From Gammaproteobacteria bacterium (lineage in GTDB: Bacteria > Pseudomonadota > Gammaproteobacteria > Pseudomonadales > Azotimanducaceae), in assembly GCA_009841615.1 (NCBI GenBank), contig VXLL01000010.1, positions 1-64,000 of the forward strand: a DNA stretch of 64,000 bases, in the 5' to 3' direction. This document shows positions 1 to 8,151 of the stretch, one piece after another; the first letter of the stretch is position 1, and every line of letters starts with the position of its first letter. Under the pieces are notes generated by a model. It saw only the letters and a program-made list of their open reading frames with translations. It ran no database searches and had not been told where the DNA came from. The translations under genes were made by a program, and so were the position numbers.

Positions 1-55
1 GAGCGCGACAATGGCATTGTCGAGGTCGGGGGTTCGATCCCCCCTGGCTCCACCA
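1..55 (+). tRNA. tRNA-Ala (anticodon GGC), 5' part cut off by window edge
   Basis: The last 55 bases of an alanine tRNA are visible. An anticodon stem CGACA/TGTCG encloses a seven-base loop with anticodon GGC. It is followed by the five-base variable loop AGGTC, a T-arm GGGGG-TTCGATC-CCCCC, the acceptor strand TGGCTCC, discriminator A and an encoded CCA at 53-55. The layout closely matches the 3' half of E. coli tRNA-Ala(GGC). The D-arm and the 5' acceptor strand lie before the window. The gene converges on the MgtE operon. Confidence 0.93.
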
Positions 56-82
56 CCAGAACTTGAAAGTAAGATCTTTCCC

Positions 83-1375
83 CTAGATCATACTCGCTAA
101 CAGAGTAGCGATTCCCAAGAACACGAAAAACCCCACGACGTCGGTGATCGTGGTCAGAATGATTGAAGAAGCAGTCGCTGGGTCTTGTCCAAAGCGCGCA
201 AGCAGAATCGGTACTAGCGCGCCAGCAATTCCAGCGATAGCAAGTGCAATCACCATCGAAAGAGAAATGATGAGTGAAAGCCCCCAAGATTGTTGCCAAA
301 GGAAGACTGCCAAGCCGCATACGACTGCGATTAACACCCCATTAATCGAACCTACAAACAACTCCTTACGCGACAGCCTGAACCACTGCCGAAAGCTAAT
401 TTCGCGCAGCGCTAAGCCTCGAATGGTTACCGCCATTGATTGTGAACCGGCATTTCCGCTCTGCCCGGCAACGACAGGAAGCAACACTGCCAATGCGGTG
501 AACTGCGCCAACATATTCTCAAATAGTCCGACAACCGCCGCTGCTAAGAATGCAGTACCTAAATTGATGTATAGCCATGGTAAACGGTGTTTGATTGAAA
601 AGATACCGCGAGAGAGTGCGCGTTCGTCTACGCTAACCCCCATCATACGTTGCAAGTCGGCTTGAGCATCCTCTTGAACCACATCCTGCAAGATGTCTTG
701 CCGTACAACTCCAAGAAGTTTGTTTTCGTCATCAAGTACGGGGAGAATGTCGAAGTCCATCGTCTCCATCATTTCCACGACGGCTTCCCGCGACTCGACG
801 ACATTAATTTCGCAAGGAACGCTTTCGATAATGTCTCGGATAGACGTACTTCCATGGGCTAATGCGAGGGAATGCGTTGTTACTCTGCCGAGTAATCGAT
901 TGTCCCGGTCCACGACGAGTTGGGTCAAATCGACCGTTTGTGCTTCAATGCGAATTTGCTCAATCGCTTCGTCAACTGTCATATCTACGTAAATAGTGCC
1001 GACCGCTGAACTCATAATGTTGGCGACAGAATCTGCTGGAAACGACAGTACGGTTTCTATTTCCTTTCGAGTACCGTCAGGAAGACTTTCCAGTACCGAA
1101 GCCTTCTTCTCTTCCGACATCGTGAGAAGTACTTTGAGAAGTACGCGCGTAGGTGCTGTTAACAAGATCTCACGTTGTTGATCTGAAGATAGTCGAGGGT
1201 ACAAATGTGTTGCTCGACTTGGAGAAAAGAAGTCGATGATTTCAATGAGTGAATCTACCGGCAAGTCTTGAATTTCTTCCAATAGTCGATCGTCAGGTAG
1301 GGCTTGGAGTACATCAGCTGCTTCCGATGGAAATTGCTCCACGAATTGTTGTCTAAGGAGTATGCTAGCCTGCAC
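83..1375 (-). CDS. mgtE: Magnesium transporter MgtE
   Basis: This 430-residue protein has the standard MgtE layout: a helical N-domain (about 1-115), a CBS pair (about 115-240) that senses Mg2+ in the family, and five membrane helices (about 265-430). The signature GQSGNAGSQS near residue 300-310 lies in the first pore region, where family members bind Mg2+. It starts with GTG, preceded by GAGGT, two bases after the stop of the MgtE-like soluble protein upstream. It is the last gene of a four-gene minus-strand operon. The length is near that of bacterial MgtE, and nothing looks broken. The transporter sits in the inner membrane and imports Mg2+ down its gradient, closing when cytosolic Mg2+ is high. 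Confidence 0.93.
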   Translation of the reverse strand: MQASILLRQQFVEQFPSEAADVLQALPDDRLLEEIQDLPVDSLIEIIDFFSPSRATHLYPRLSSDQQREILLTAPTRVLLKVLLTMSEEKKASVLESLPDGTRKEIETVLSFPADSVANIMSSAVGTIYVDMTVDEAIEQIRIEAQTVDLTQLVVDRDNRLLGRVTTHSLALAHGSTSIRDIIESVPCEINVVESREAVVEMMETMDFDILPVLDDENKLLGVVRQDILQDVVQEDAQADLQRMMGVSVDERALSRGIFSIKHRLPWLYINLGTAFLAAAVVGLFENMLAQFTALAVLLPVVAGQSGNAGSQSMAVTIRGLALREISFRQWFRLSRKELFVGSINGVLIAVVCGLAVFLWQQSWGLSLIISLSMVIALAIAGIAGALVPILLARFGQDPATASSIILTTITDVVGFFVFLGIATLLASMI

Positions 1376-1377
1376 GT

Positions 1378-2214
1378 TTAACCTCGGAATCTCGTTCGCG
1401 GTTTGCGTGCACTCGGTAGGTCTTTGACCACGTCAAGCATGGTGCTCATGATGTCCATCACCAGTGTGTATTCTTCATTTTGTGACGAATCTTCTCGTGT
1501 TTGATGACGTTCAATCAAGTGTTCCCAATGTAATACTCCAATAGCTCGTCGATTTTTGTCGACGACAGGGAGTCGGTCTACCTGGTGCCAAGCTTCTATT
1601 TCTACTATGGATTTAGCCGTCGCACTTCCGGGTAACAAAGTCGTTCGTTTGATGCATCCAGCAATTGGTTCTTTTCGACCGCTGCGGAGCAGACGTCTAT
1701 CATCCAAAAGACCAAGTACCCGGTCCTCTGCGTTTACGATTAAGAGATTTTCAGTGTCGTCTTTATCGAGGTTTCGAATACTTTTCCTAACTTCTGCACA
1801 TGTCATCTTATCAGGAAATGTGAGATAGTCCTTATCGGCAAGTGCAGCAACAGAGTCTTTTGCGAAATTTACGTAGTCTCGTAACACTCGCAACTTATTG
1901 ACATCTTTAATTTGTGAGAGGACAGTCGCACGCACGTCTTCTGGAAGCCTCCGCGCGATCCGCGTAACGGCATCGTCGCTCCCAATATGAATCCACCTCA
2001 ATATCGCATCAGAGTCCTGAGTGTCAATGAACTCCACGGTAAATTGGCGCGGCGCATACGCTAACACCTCGACCACCGAAGAATGAGGCAAGTCTGTTAA
2101 TATTTGGTGTGCTTCGTTTGTAGCACAACTCGCTAAGACTTGACCGAATTGTTCTGGATGTTCTTCGGCGAAGTTGAGAATGAGTCCGCGCTGTAGAACT
2201 ACCGAATCCGACAT
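1378..2214 (-). CDS. MgtE-like soluble protein (N-domain plus CBS pair, no channel)
   Basis: A 278-residue protein that resembles the cytosolic half of the MgtE encoded just downstream: a helical repeat N-domain (about 1-115) with phrases such as LPEDVRATVL, then two CBS-like segments (about 125-235). It stops before any membrane segment; the C-terminus is a short basic tail. It begins with ATG 13 bases after the channel gene and ends two bases before mgtE, so the two MgtE-type genes are co-transcribed. Inference: it may be a duplicated sensor half that binds Mg2+ or nucleotide and regulates MgtE or the channel next to it. It is not a truncated pseudogene by appearance, since it has its own start and stop and a clean junction. 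Its exact role is unknown. Confidence 0.8.
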   Translation of the reverse strand: MSDSVVLQRGLILNFAEEHPEQFGQVLASCATNEAHQILTDLPHSSVVEVLAYAPRQFTVEFIDTQDSDAILRWIHIGSDDAVTRIARRLPEDVRATVLSQIKDVNKLRVLRDYVNFAKDSVAALADKDYLTFPDKMTCAEVRKSIRNLDKDDTENLLIVNAEDRVLGLLDDRRLLRSGRKEPIAGCIKRTTLLPGSATAKSIVEIEAWHQVDRLPVVDKNRRAIGVLHWEHLIERHQTREDSSQNEEYTLVMDIMSTMLDVVKDLPSARKPRTRFRG

Positions 2215-2227
2215 GCTAATATCGCCG

Positions 2228-3004
2228 TTAGTCGTCCGAGGAGATCAGCACAAAAGGTTCATGTGAAAATAGGGAAGCCGGAATATAGGTGATACCCTCT
2301 TCCGTCATTAAATGCACCTTAGTTCGACGAATTTCGACAATCGTACCGACATAATTTTGAATTTTTATACGATCTCCCACAGACAAATTCGCGAGTTCTT
2401 GTCTAGCGACTAAATTTGCGACATGGTGATGTGATCCAATTCCAATTGTGATACCAATGGAAGCTAAAACCACACCAAGCAGTACGATGATGGAATTACC
2501 CAAAAACGAAATGTCGACATCTACTTGTTGAAGTCCGATGATAATGCCGATTACAAATATGCTGAAATAGCTGACTCGACCGATTGTGGCTCCAATGCGA
2601 GTATCGGACATTGCGCGTATTACAAAATCTCGAACTGCGACACCCACAAGATGACCAACCAATATGACGATTGCCCCTAAGAGTACGTTAGGAAGTCGTT
2701 TTGAGAACTCTTCTAAGAGTGGGTTTTCACTCTGGAAATCGAGAAATTGGAAGGCCAGCAATGCCATCACGAACACACACGTCCAAAGTGCAATTGGTCC
2801 GGCACGACGTAGAGCTATCTCCAGACTCTTCGCAGGACTGTCCTTAGCTTTACTGATTCGCTCGGCTAACCGAACGAAAATCAACCGAGCGATGAGACCG
2901 CCAATCAGTCCTGCTAGTATGAGGATGAGTGCCCAAACTTCATTGGGGACCGCGCCGATGTAGGCACCTATACCGTTTGTGGGTTGATCCACGGGGGAGG
3001 ACAT
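2228..3004 (-). CDS. Small mechanosensitive-channel (MscS) family protein
   Basis: This 258-residue membrane protein has a helix near 15-40, helices near 70-90, 105-125, 145-165 and 170-195, then a soluble beta-rich domain. The pore-like helix GVVLASIGITIGIG, followed by VANLVARQELANLSVGDRIKI, corresponds to the TM3/beta-domain junction of MscS-type channels. The large C-terminal alpha/beta domain of classical MscS is nearly absent: the chain ends about 65 residues after that junction. It therefore belongs to the short, conserved-TM-helix subgroup. It lies between a PspB-like gene and the MgtE-like genes in one operon, which suggests a role in osmotic or ionic stress. Ion selectivity cannot be judged. 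Confidence 0.8.
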   Translation of the reverse strand: MSSPVDQPTNGIGAYIGAVPNEVWALILILAGLIGGLIARLIFVRLAERISKAKDSPAKSLEIALRRAGPIALWTCVFVMALLAFQFLDFQSENPLLEEFSKRLPNVLLGAIVILVGHLVGVAVRDFVIRAMSDTRIGATIGRVSYFSIFVIGIIIGLQQVDVDISFLGNSIIVLLGVVLASIGITIGIGSHHHVANLVARQELANLSVGDRIKIQNYVGTIVEIRRTKVHLMTEEGITYIPASLFSHEPFVLISSDD

Positions 3005-3026
3005 TCTGCTATTCTGTTAGATTACA

Positions 3027-3266
3027 TTAGAGCGAATCAATGTTCTTTCGAAGACTGCTCTGCGGGTCCGTAACTATAGACTCAAGAACTCGAACGCGTT
3101 CCTCCAACTGTACAAGATCAGTTTGCGATTCAAGTGCGGAGATTCGAGAGTCGAATTCACTCTTTCGGCTGCGGTATCGCGCGCGAATCCATTGGGATAT
3201 CAGGCTTGAAGCGATCGAGAGAAACACGATCATGACAATACCAGCCCACATATATTTAGAGTCCAT
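3027..3266 (-). CDS. PspB-like small membrane protein
   Basis: A 79-residue protein with one N-terminal membrane helix (about 6-25), a basic stretch RARYRSRKSE on the cytosolic side, and a coiled coil (about 38-65). The segment LEERVRVLESIVTD resembles the C-terminal part of phage-shock protein B, which has a similar size and layout. PspB normally works with PspC to relieve PspA inhibition of PspF; none of these partners is visible in the window. It is the first gene of the operon with the MscS-like channel and the two MgtE-type genes, 22 bases upstream of the channel gene. Assignment as a PspB relative is fairly likely; a role in envelope stress is inference. Confidence 0.65.
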   Translation of the reverse strand: MDSKYMWAGIVMIVFLSIASSLISQWIRARYRSRKSEFDSRISALESQTDLVQLEERVRVLESIVTDPQSSLRKNIDSL

Positions 3267-3510
3267 GCTACATTACTATCCTAGTTTCCAATCTATGGTG
3301 AATGATGTCATCAAGACAAGCAAAAACAATCTTCAAATTATAGAATTATGTCTGGTTCTAAACGTTTGCGAAAACAAGTTAGAATACGCCCAATTCAATA
3401 CGTCGTTCCGACTCACCGTCAAAAGAAATCGCTGATTCTGAGCAGGTCTGGCTAAGGAACTTTTCGCCTCCCGTCCTATACAATAGAGATTAGATATAAG
3501 TCATATAGAA

Positions 3511-4125
3511 ATGAGCATTTTTCGTCGTTTAACAGAAAAACCCTGGGTGGAAACCGATGACCGTGTGGAGAGGCTACACACGAAGTTGTTTCGTGCTCAT
3601 GACCGGAAGGTAGCACTGTATATTTTCCTGTGTGTCGTAGGAAGTGTTTTCTTTTTGTTGTTTGCAGCTACGCACATGCGCATCGCGCTTGCGACCGACT
3701 GGGTACCAATGCCTGAGCCAATTTTGCTCTGGGTCAATAGCGTCGTCTTAGTGGCAGTGAGCATGGCTTTGGAGTACTCTCGAAGACTCGTGAATAGCAA
3801 TCAAGATGGAATGTTTGTTTTCTCAATTGGCGGGGTCTTAACGTTCTTGTTCTTAGGATTACAAATAGTCGTGTGGTGGCAATTGATAGCGCTCGGGTAT
3901 GCTGCGCAGCGTAATCCTTCCAATGCCTTTTTCTATGTTCTCACGGCACTCCATGCAGCTCATTTAATTGGCGGTCTGATTGCATGGTGCCGCGCGTTGT
4001 GGCGGATGCGGAGCAAGGATGGGGACTACCCACACATCCGACTGAGTGTCGAATTGTGTGCAATTTACTGGCACTTCTTACTTCTCGTTTGGGTTGTTGT
4101 CTTAGCACTCTTTGTATCAACGTAG
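3511..4125 (+). CDS. Cytochrome c oxidase subunit III-like membrane protein
   Basis: A 204-residue protein of the heme-copper oxidase subunit III family. About five membrane helices are visible (about 37-57, 70-90, 100-125, 135-155, 175-200). The family-like features are a helix with TALHAAHLIGGL near residue 150 and the closing CAIYWHFLLLVWVVVL. Such subunits support proton uptake and stability of the catalytic subunit. No catalytic subunits I or II lie nearby, so it is an orphan, or part of an oxidase or nitric-oxide-reductase-like complex encoded elsewhere. The copper ATPase begins six bases after its stop, suggesting co-transcription and a link between copper supply and the oxidase. Confidence 0.85.
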   Translation: MSIFRRLTEKPWVETDDRVERLHTKLFRAHDRKVALYIFLCVVGSVFFLLFAATHMRIALATDWVPMPEPILLWVNSVVLVAVSMALEYSRRLVNSNQDGMFVFSIGGVLTFLFLGLQIVVWWQLIALGYAAQRNPSNAFFYVLTALHAAHLIGGLIAWCRALWRMRSKDGDYPHIRLSVELCAIYWHFLLLVWVVVLALFVST

Positions 4126-4131
4126 TTTTCT

Positions 4132-6522
4132 ATGAGCGCATCGGTTAGCGCCTCACAACAGTTCAGCTTCAACATCACCGGTATGACTTGCGGTTCCTGT
4201 GTTGAACGATTAGAGAGCGCATTCAAAAAAGAACACGGGGTGTTAGATGTCGCGGTGAATCTTGCTGCAGAGAAGGCTTATTTGCGTATTGATCCAAAAC
4301 TACTACCCGTGAAAGAATTAGCGGGAGTGGTTCGACGTGCTGGTTTTGACGTGGGCGTAGACACACAGACCTACCAAGTCGGAGGAATGTCCTGTACCGC
4401 GTGCGCTAGTCGGATTCAAGACGCGCTGCTCAGAGTTCCCGGTGTCGAGACGGCGGAGGTGAATTTTGCGACAGAGAATGCGACGATACGAACTATCAAC
4501 GGCTTGGTAACCGAACGAGACTTAATAGGTAGAGTTCAAGCGGCTGGTTTTAATTTGTTGACGCGACCGGAGCCCGAAGACGAAACGGCTCAATTTCAAG
4601 CTGAAGTCACTAAAGAACGACGATCCGTGTTATTAGCTTCATTCTTTTCGTCGTTACTGGTGCTTCAAATGGTAGCGCAATTCATCGGCTGGCGCCAGTT
4701 TCATTGGATGCCGGCAGCTGAAGTGTTGTTTGCCACGCCGGTACAGTTCTGGTTTGGTCGAAAGTTTTATATTGGCGCTTTCAACGCACTCAGAAATCGA
4801 AGCGCTAACATGGATGTCTTAGTTGTTCTAGGTACTACGTCAGCGTACCTTTACAGTTGGTATCTCATGATTCAGCACGGCGAAGCCGCGCAAGGGGAAA
4901 TGTACTTCGAGTCAGCAGCGGTGATTATTACGCTCGTGCTGTGGGGCAAATTTTTAGAAACGCGCGCGAAACGAAAAACGTTTTCTGCAATACGTGAACT
5001 ACTGAGCTTACGACCAAGGGTAGTGCGGGTTCGAACTGAAACTGGCGAGACAATCGAAAAACCAACTGAACTACTTGAACTAGGAGAAGTAATAACCTGT
5101 ATTCCAGGGGAACGAATCTCGGCAGATGGAGAAGTTATTGAAGGTGAAGCACACACTGACGAATCTCTAATAACTGGTGAGAGTAATCCGGTGAATCGGC
5201 AAATTGGCGACGAAGTGTATGAGGGCGCGGTAAATCTTGATGGCCATCTCGTAGTACGAGTAACAAAAGTTGGGAATGATACGACCTTGAATCGGATCGC
5301 TCGGCTGGTGGAACAAGCACAAGTTGGAAAAACCGATATTCAGCGACTAGTCGACAAGGTGAGTGGATTCTTTGTTCCCGTTGTGATTCTCATCGCAATA
5401 GGCACGCTAATCGCGTGGAGCATCGTCGGAGACTTTGAAAATGCACTCATCAATTCTGTGTCAGTTTTGGTCATTGCGTGCCCCTGTGCCCTTGGATTAG
5501 CTACACCTACTGCTGTGATTACTGGCACGGGAACTGCAGCACGGGCTGGGATTTTGTTTCGCGACATTGAAGCACTAGAACATGCTCATCGAGTAAAAGA
5601 AGTTGTTTTCGATAAGACTGGTACATTGACACACGGTAAGCCTACATTTGTTCGTGGTCAGGTGGTGCGCAACGGCAAAGCTGAGTTATACGACACGTAT
5701 CTAAAGGCCGCCATCGCGTTACAGTCGCTTAGTGAACACCCGATCGCAAAAGCGTTTCTCGACCACGCAAAAAAGCAGGAAATCGATGTTCTTACTCCAA
5801 CAGGTTTTCGCGCCTATGTAGGTGAGGGCGTTAGTGGAAGCGTTGACAGTATAGATTGTGCTTTGGGCAACGACCGTTTGTTACGACGCTATGGCCACGA
5901 ACCCGTAGCGACGGACGAGTTTGAGAGTACTGTATGGCTGCTGTTTGCGGATGAAGTTGTGGCAGAGTTTGTTTTTGTGGATATCGAACGTCCCACTTCT
6001 CAGGAGGCGGTCGAGAAACTTCAACAACGCAAAGTAGATGTGCACATTCTTAGCGGTGACAGCAAAGAGGTCACTGAACGTTTAGCTCATACTCTTGGCA
6101 TCACTTCTTATGGCTATCGGCAAACGCCTGAAACCAAAGTAGAGCGAGTTGAAGCAATTCAGACAGAAGGTACATCGGTGGCTATGGTCGGAGATGGCAT
6201 CAATGATGCTCCCGCACTAGCACAAGCACGACTTGGAATTGCAATGAGCTCCGGCACCGATATTGCAATGGAAGTCGCGGCGGTAACTTTAATGCGTGCC
6301 GATCCTCGACTGGTGGCGGCGACCTTGGATATCAGCACACGTACCTTCAGGAAGATACGACAAAACCTTTTTTGGGCTTTTATTTACAACGTTGTGATGA
6401 TACCATTAGCAGTGTTAGGATACCTTGATCCTACTATCGCCGGAGCAGCAATGGCACTATCGAGCGTCAGCGTTGTGACGAATTCGTTATTGTTAAAACG
6501 GTGGCACTCGCAAGTGACTTGA
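4132..6522 (+). CDS. copA: Copper-translocating P1B-type ATPase
   Basis: A 796-residue copper pump with two N-terminal heavy-metal domains bearing GMTCGSC (about 17-23) and GMSCTAC (about 86-92), then membrane helices, an actuator domain with TGES, the transmembrane metal site CPC at residues 450-452, the phosphorylated aspartate D494 in DKTGTLT, and the hinge GDGINDAP near 690. Family members export Cu+ from the cytosol or load periplasmic cuproenzymes. It starts six bases after the oxidase subunit III-like gene. That pairing favours a role in oxidase copper delivery, but a general CopA detoxification role is equally possible. All key residues are present. Confidence 0.94.
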   Translation: MSASVSASQQFSFNITGMTCGSCVERLESAFKKEHGVLDVAVNLAAEKAYLRIDPKLLPVKELAGVVRRAGFDVGVDTQTYQVGGMSCTACASRIQDALLRVPGVETAEVNFATENATIRTINGLVTERDLIGRVQAAGFNLLTRPEPEDETAQFQAEVTKERRSVLLASFFSSLLVLQMVAQFIGWRQFHWMPAAEVLFATPVQFWFGRKFYIGAFNALRNRSANMDVLVVLGTTSAYLYSWYLMIQHGEAAQGEMYFESAAVIITLVLWGKFLETRAKRKTFSAIRELLSLRPRVVRVRTETGETIEKPTELLELGEVITCIPGERISADGEVIEGEAHTDESLITGESNPVNRQIGDEVYEGAVNLDGHLVVRVTKVGNDTTLNRIARLVEQAQVGKTDIQRLVDKVSGFFVPVVILIAIGTLIAWSIVGDFENALINSVSVLVIACPCALGLATPTAVITGTGTAARAGILFRDIEALEHAHRVKEVVFDKTGTLTHGKPTFVRGQVVRNGKAELYDTYLKAAIALQSLSEHPIAKAFLDHAKKQEIDVLTPTGFRAYVGEGVSGSVDSIDCALGNDRLLRRYGHEPVATDEFESTVWLLFADEVVAEFVFVDIERPTSQEAVEKLQQRKVDVHILSGDSKEVTERLAHTLGITSYGYRQTPETKVERVEAIQTEGTSVAMVGDGINDAPALAQARLGIAMSSGTDIAMEVAAVTLMRADPRLVAATLDISTRTFRKIRQNLFWAFIYNVVMIPLAVLGYLDPTIAGAAMALSSVSVVTNSLLLKRWHSQVT

Positions 6523-6544
6523 GTATTTTGAGGTCGAATCTGAA

Positions 6545-7039
6545 TTAGTCGACGTCAGATGAACTAGAAGCTTGGTCAACAGAACCAAACACCCGCGATC
6601 GACTTGAACTGAGATGGACATTCACTCCTGGTGGTACGCTAAACACTAGTTCAATTTGACCAATTTCATGTCCGTGCGCTTTCACAGTGTCTTCTAGTGC
6701 ATACGCTTCTTTGATCAATTGCAAGACGCTCTTTTGATTGTCATTTAAATCCATTTCGCTCACAACTTTATTTAGCCGATCCAACGCGTCTGGTTCGGTA
6801 GGTTCAATACATACTACAATCGCCGGCGGTAGCGTTAGACGAAGCTCGACGTCACCAACGATGAATCCAGCACTCTCTAAGATTGGAGCAATATTCGAGT
6901 ACTCCTCAAACAGTTTCTTAACTGCTTTGGCGAGCCCCTGTCTTCCAGCTCCCGCGACTTTAGCGAATACTTCATCTCCACTCGCTTTCACTTTGTCCTT
7001 AATTTGATCTGCAGTCGACTTGAATTGTTCAAATATCAC
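6545..7039 (-). CDS. Unknown 164-residue protein downstream of coaE
   Basis: No family was recognised. The protein is soluble-looking: an amphipathic N-terminal half with KSTADQIKDKVKASGDE, then two similar beta-type phrases, DVELRLTLPPAIVV (about 63-76) and QIELVFSVPPGVNV (about 127-140), which look like a pair of related half-domains. The end is Ser/Asp-rich and probably disordered. The start is GTG at 7037-7039, one base after the coaE stop, with AGGAGG located inside the end of coaE, so the two genes are tightly coupled. It does not resemble ZapD or YacG, the usual coaE neighbours in gammaproteobacteria. Confidence 0.75.
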   Translation of the reverse strand: MIFEQFKSTADQIKDKVKASGDEVFAKVAGAGRQGLAKAVKKLFEEYSNIAPILESAGFIVGDVELRLTLPPAIVVCIEPTEPDALDRLNKVVSEMDLNDNQKSVLQLIKEAYALEDTVKAHGHEIGQIELVFSVPPGVNVHLSSSRSRVFGSVDQASSSSDVD

Positions 7040-7040
7040 C

Positions 7041-7655
7041 TCAATCTCCTCCTTCTATTCGATGGTGTAGACTAATGAGTTGCTGATCGATAGCTCTATA
7101 TAAATCTTCAATACTAGCATCGTTTTTGATCACTACATTCGACCTACGTACTCTTTCGTCAGTTGAAATCTGTGCCATTAAGCGTTTATTGAGCCGTAGT
7201 TCTGTGGTGTTGTCGCGTACCACTACACGTTGTACCACATTTGATGTATCAGCAATTATCGTCCAGACTTCGTCCACTATAGTATGCCATTCCGCTTCGA
7301 CTAATACGGCCGCTTCGAAAAAGACCACGCGACAACCTTGGACACCTGAAGCTTGTTGTAGCCTTACGATTGCTAGTTGTTTGATAGCCGGCCAAACAAT
7401 TTCGTTGAGGCGGCGTAGTTGGTTGAGGTCTGCGAAGACGATACTTCCAAGTGCTTTACGATCGATCGTGCCATCTGCTGCAACTACTTCGTTCCCAAAT
7501 ACTCTCACAACTTGTTGATAGCATGAGGTATCGGGACGATATGCCTCATGTCCGAGTCGATCGGCATCAATCACGGGATAACCCCGTAGTTCTAAGTATC
7601 GTGCAACGGTTGACTTTCCTGCACCGATGCTACCCGTCAAGCCGATAGTGTACAT
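7041..7655 (-). CDS. coaE: Dephospho-CoA kinase
   Basis: The protein phosphorylates the ribose 3'-hydroxyl of dephospho-CoA, the last step of coenzyme A synthesis, in the cytosol. The 204-residue chain opens with a P-loop GSIGAGKS (about 7-14), followed by YPVIDADRLGHEAY, the typical substrate-binding region of CoaE, and shows the expected basic lid segment NKRLMAQIS near 157-165. The length matches the family. It starts with ATG. A small lipoprotein gene lies 80 bases upstream on the same strand and a protein of unknown function follows after one base. Confidence 0.95.
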   Translation of the reverse strand: MYTIGLTGSIGAGKSTVARYLELRGYPVIDADRLGHEAYRPDTSCYQQVVRVFGNEVVAADGTIDRKALGSIVFADLNQLRRLNEIVWPAIKQLAIVRLQQASGVQGCRVVFFEAAVLVEAEWHTIVDEVWTIIADTSNVVQRVVVRDNTTELRLNKRLMAQISTDERVRRSNVVIKNDASIEDLYRAIDQQLISLHHRIEGGD

Positions 7656-7735
7656 TTTGGAAAGTAAACGATCGTCGAATTAACGCACTATTCTTAGCGT
7701 GAATTGGAACGGACGCTGTCTAAGAAAACGCCTCG

Positions 7736-7879
7736 CTATTCCAATGTTGGTATTTCGTCAGGGAGTTCGTCTGTTCCGCAATCCCTAGGCTCAAACAACG
7801 CACAACCGCCCACGAATAGGAGTGTTAAAGAAAGGAAGAACAACCATGCTAACGTTCGTCTTAAAGGGTGGTTTGTCAT
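7736..7879 (-). CDS. Tiny predicted lipoprotein (47 residues)
   Basis: A short reading frame, ATG at 7877-7879 to TAG at 7736-7738, encodes a textbook lipoprotein signal: a basic start with RR, a hydrophobic run of about 14 residues, then the lipobox VGGC with Cys at residue 26. The mature part is only 22 residues, acidic, with a second cysteine and ending PDEIPTLE. It lacks the GLKGPLY motif of LptM. The signal would send it to a membrane facing the periplasm. It faces away from the SelD fusion gene, so the two share a divergent control region, and it may be co-transcribed with coaE. Its function is unknown. Confidence 0.65.
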   Translation of the reverse strand: MTNHPLRRTLAWLFFLSLTLLFVGGCALFEPRDCGTDELPDEIPTLE

Positions 7880-7929
7880 GTGATCTGTCTTGAGAAAGAA
7901 CGGTCTAGTATCAGAAACTGAGATTGTAA

Positions 7930-7952
7930 GTTTAGGCTTTATCTACCTAAAC
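7930..7952. repeat. Perfect 7-bp inverted repeat between lipoprotein and selD genes
   Basis: GTTTAGG (7930-7936) and CCTAAAC (7946-7952) are separated by nine bases. The repeat lies in the 272-base divergent region between the small lipoprotein gene and the SelD fusion gene. No T-run follows on either side, so an operator fits better than a terminator, but neither is shown. Apart from this and the selD ribosome site, nothing else stands out in 7880-8151. Confidence 0.4.
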
Positions 7953-8151
7953 ATTATCATTATGTTCGCATTGGATTGGGCGAATTCGGAGGAGCAAATC
8001 CACTATTTGACATGATGTAGAGATCTGTCGGTAGCCACGCGACTTTGAATTTCAATCGGACACACAATTCCAGTGGGATTTCCCTTCATTTACAGCACGA
8101 AAACATCATTACAGAGTCAGAGATTTCACAACATTTAAGGATGTAAGTCGC

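Noticed and set aside
1-55. A tmRNA 3' end or a class II tRNA with a long variable arm
   Set aside because: The apparent stem is in fact an anticodon arm with GGC, followed by a normal five-base variable loop, as in tRNA-Ala.
1378-2214. MgtE-like soluble protein as a decayed pseudogene of mgtE
   Set aside because: It has a clean start, stop and coupling and its sequence differs from MgtE throughout, which fits a kept paralogue better.
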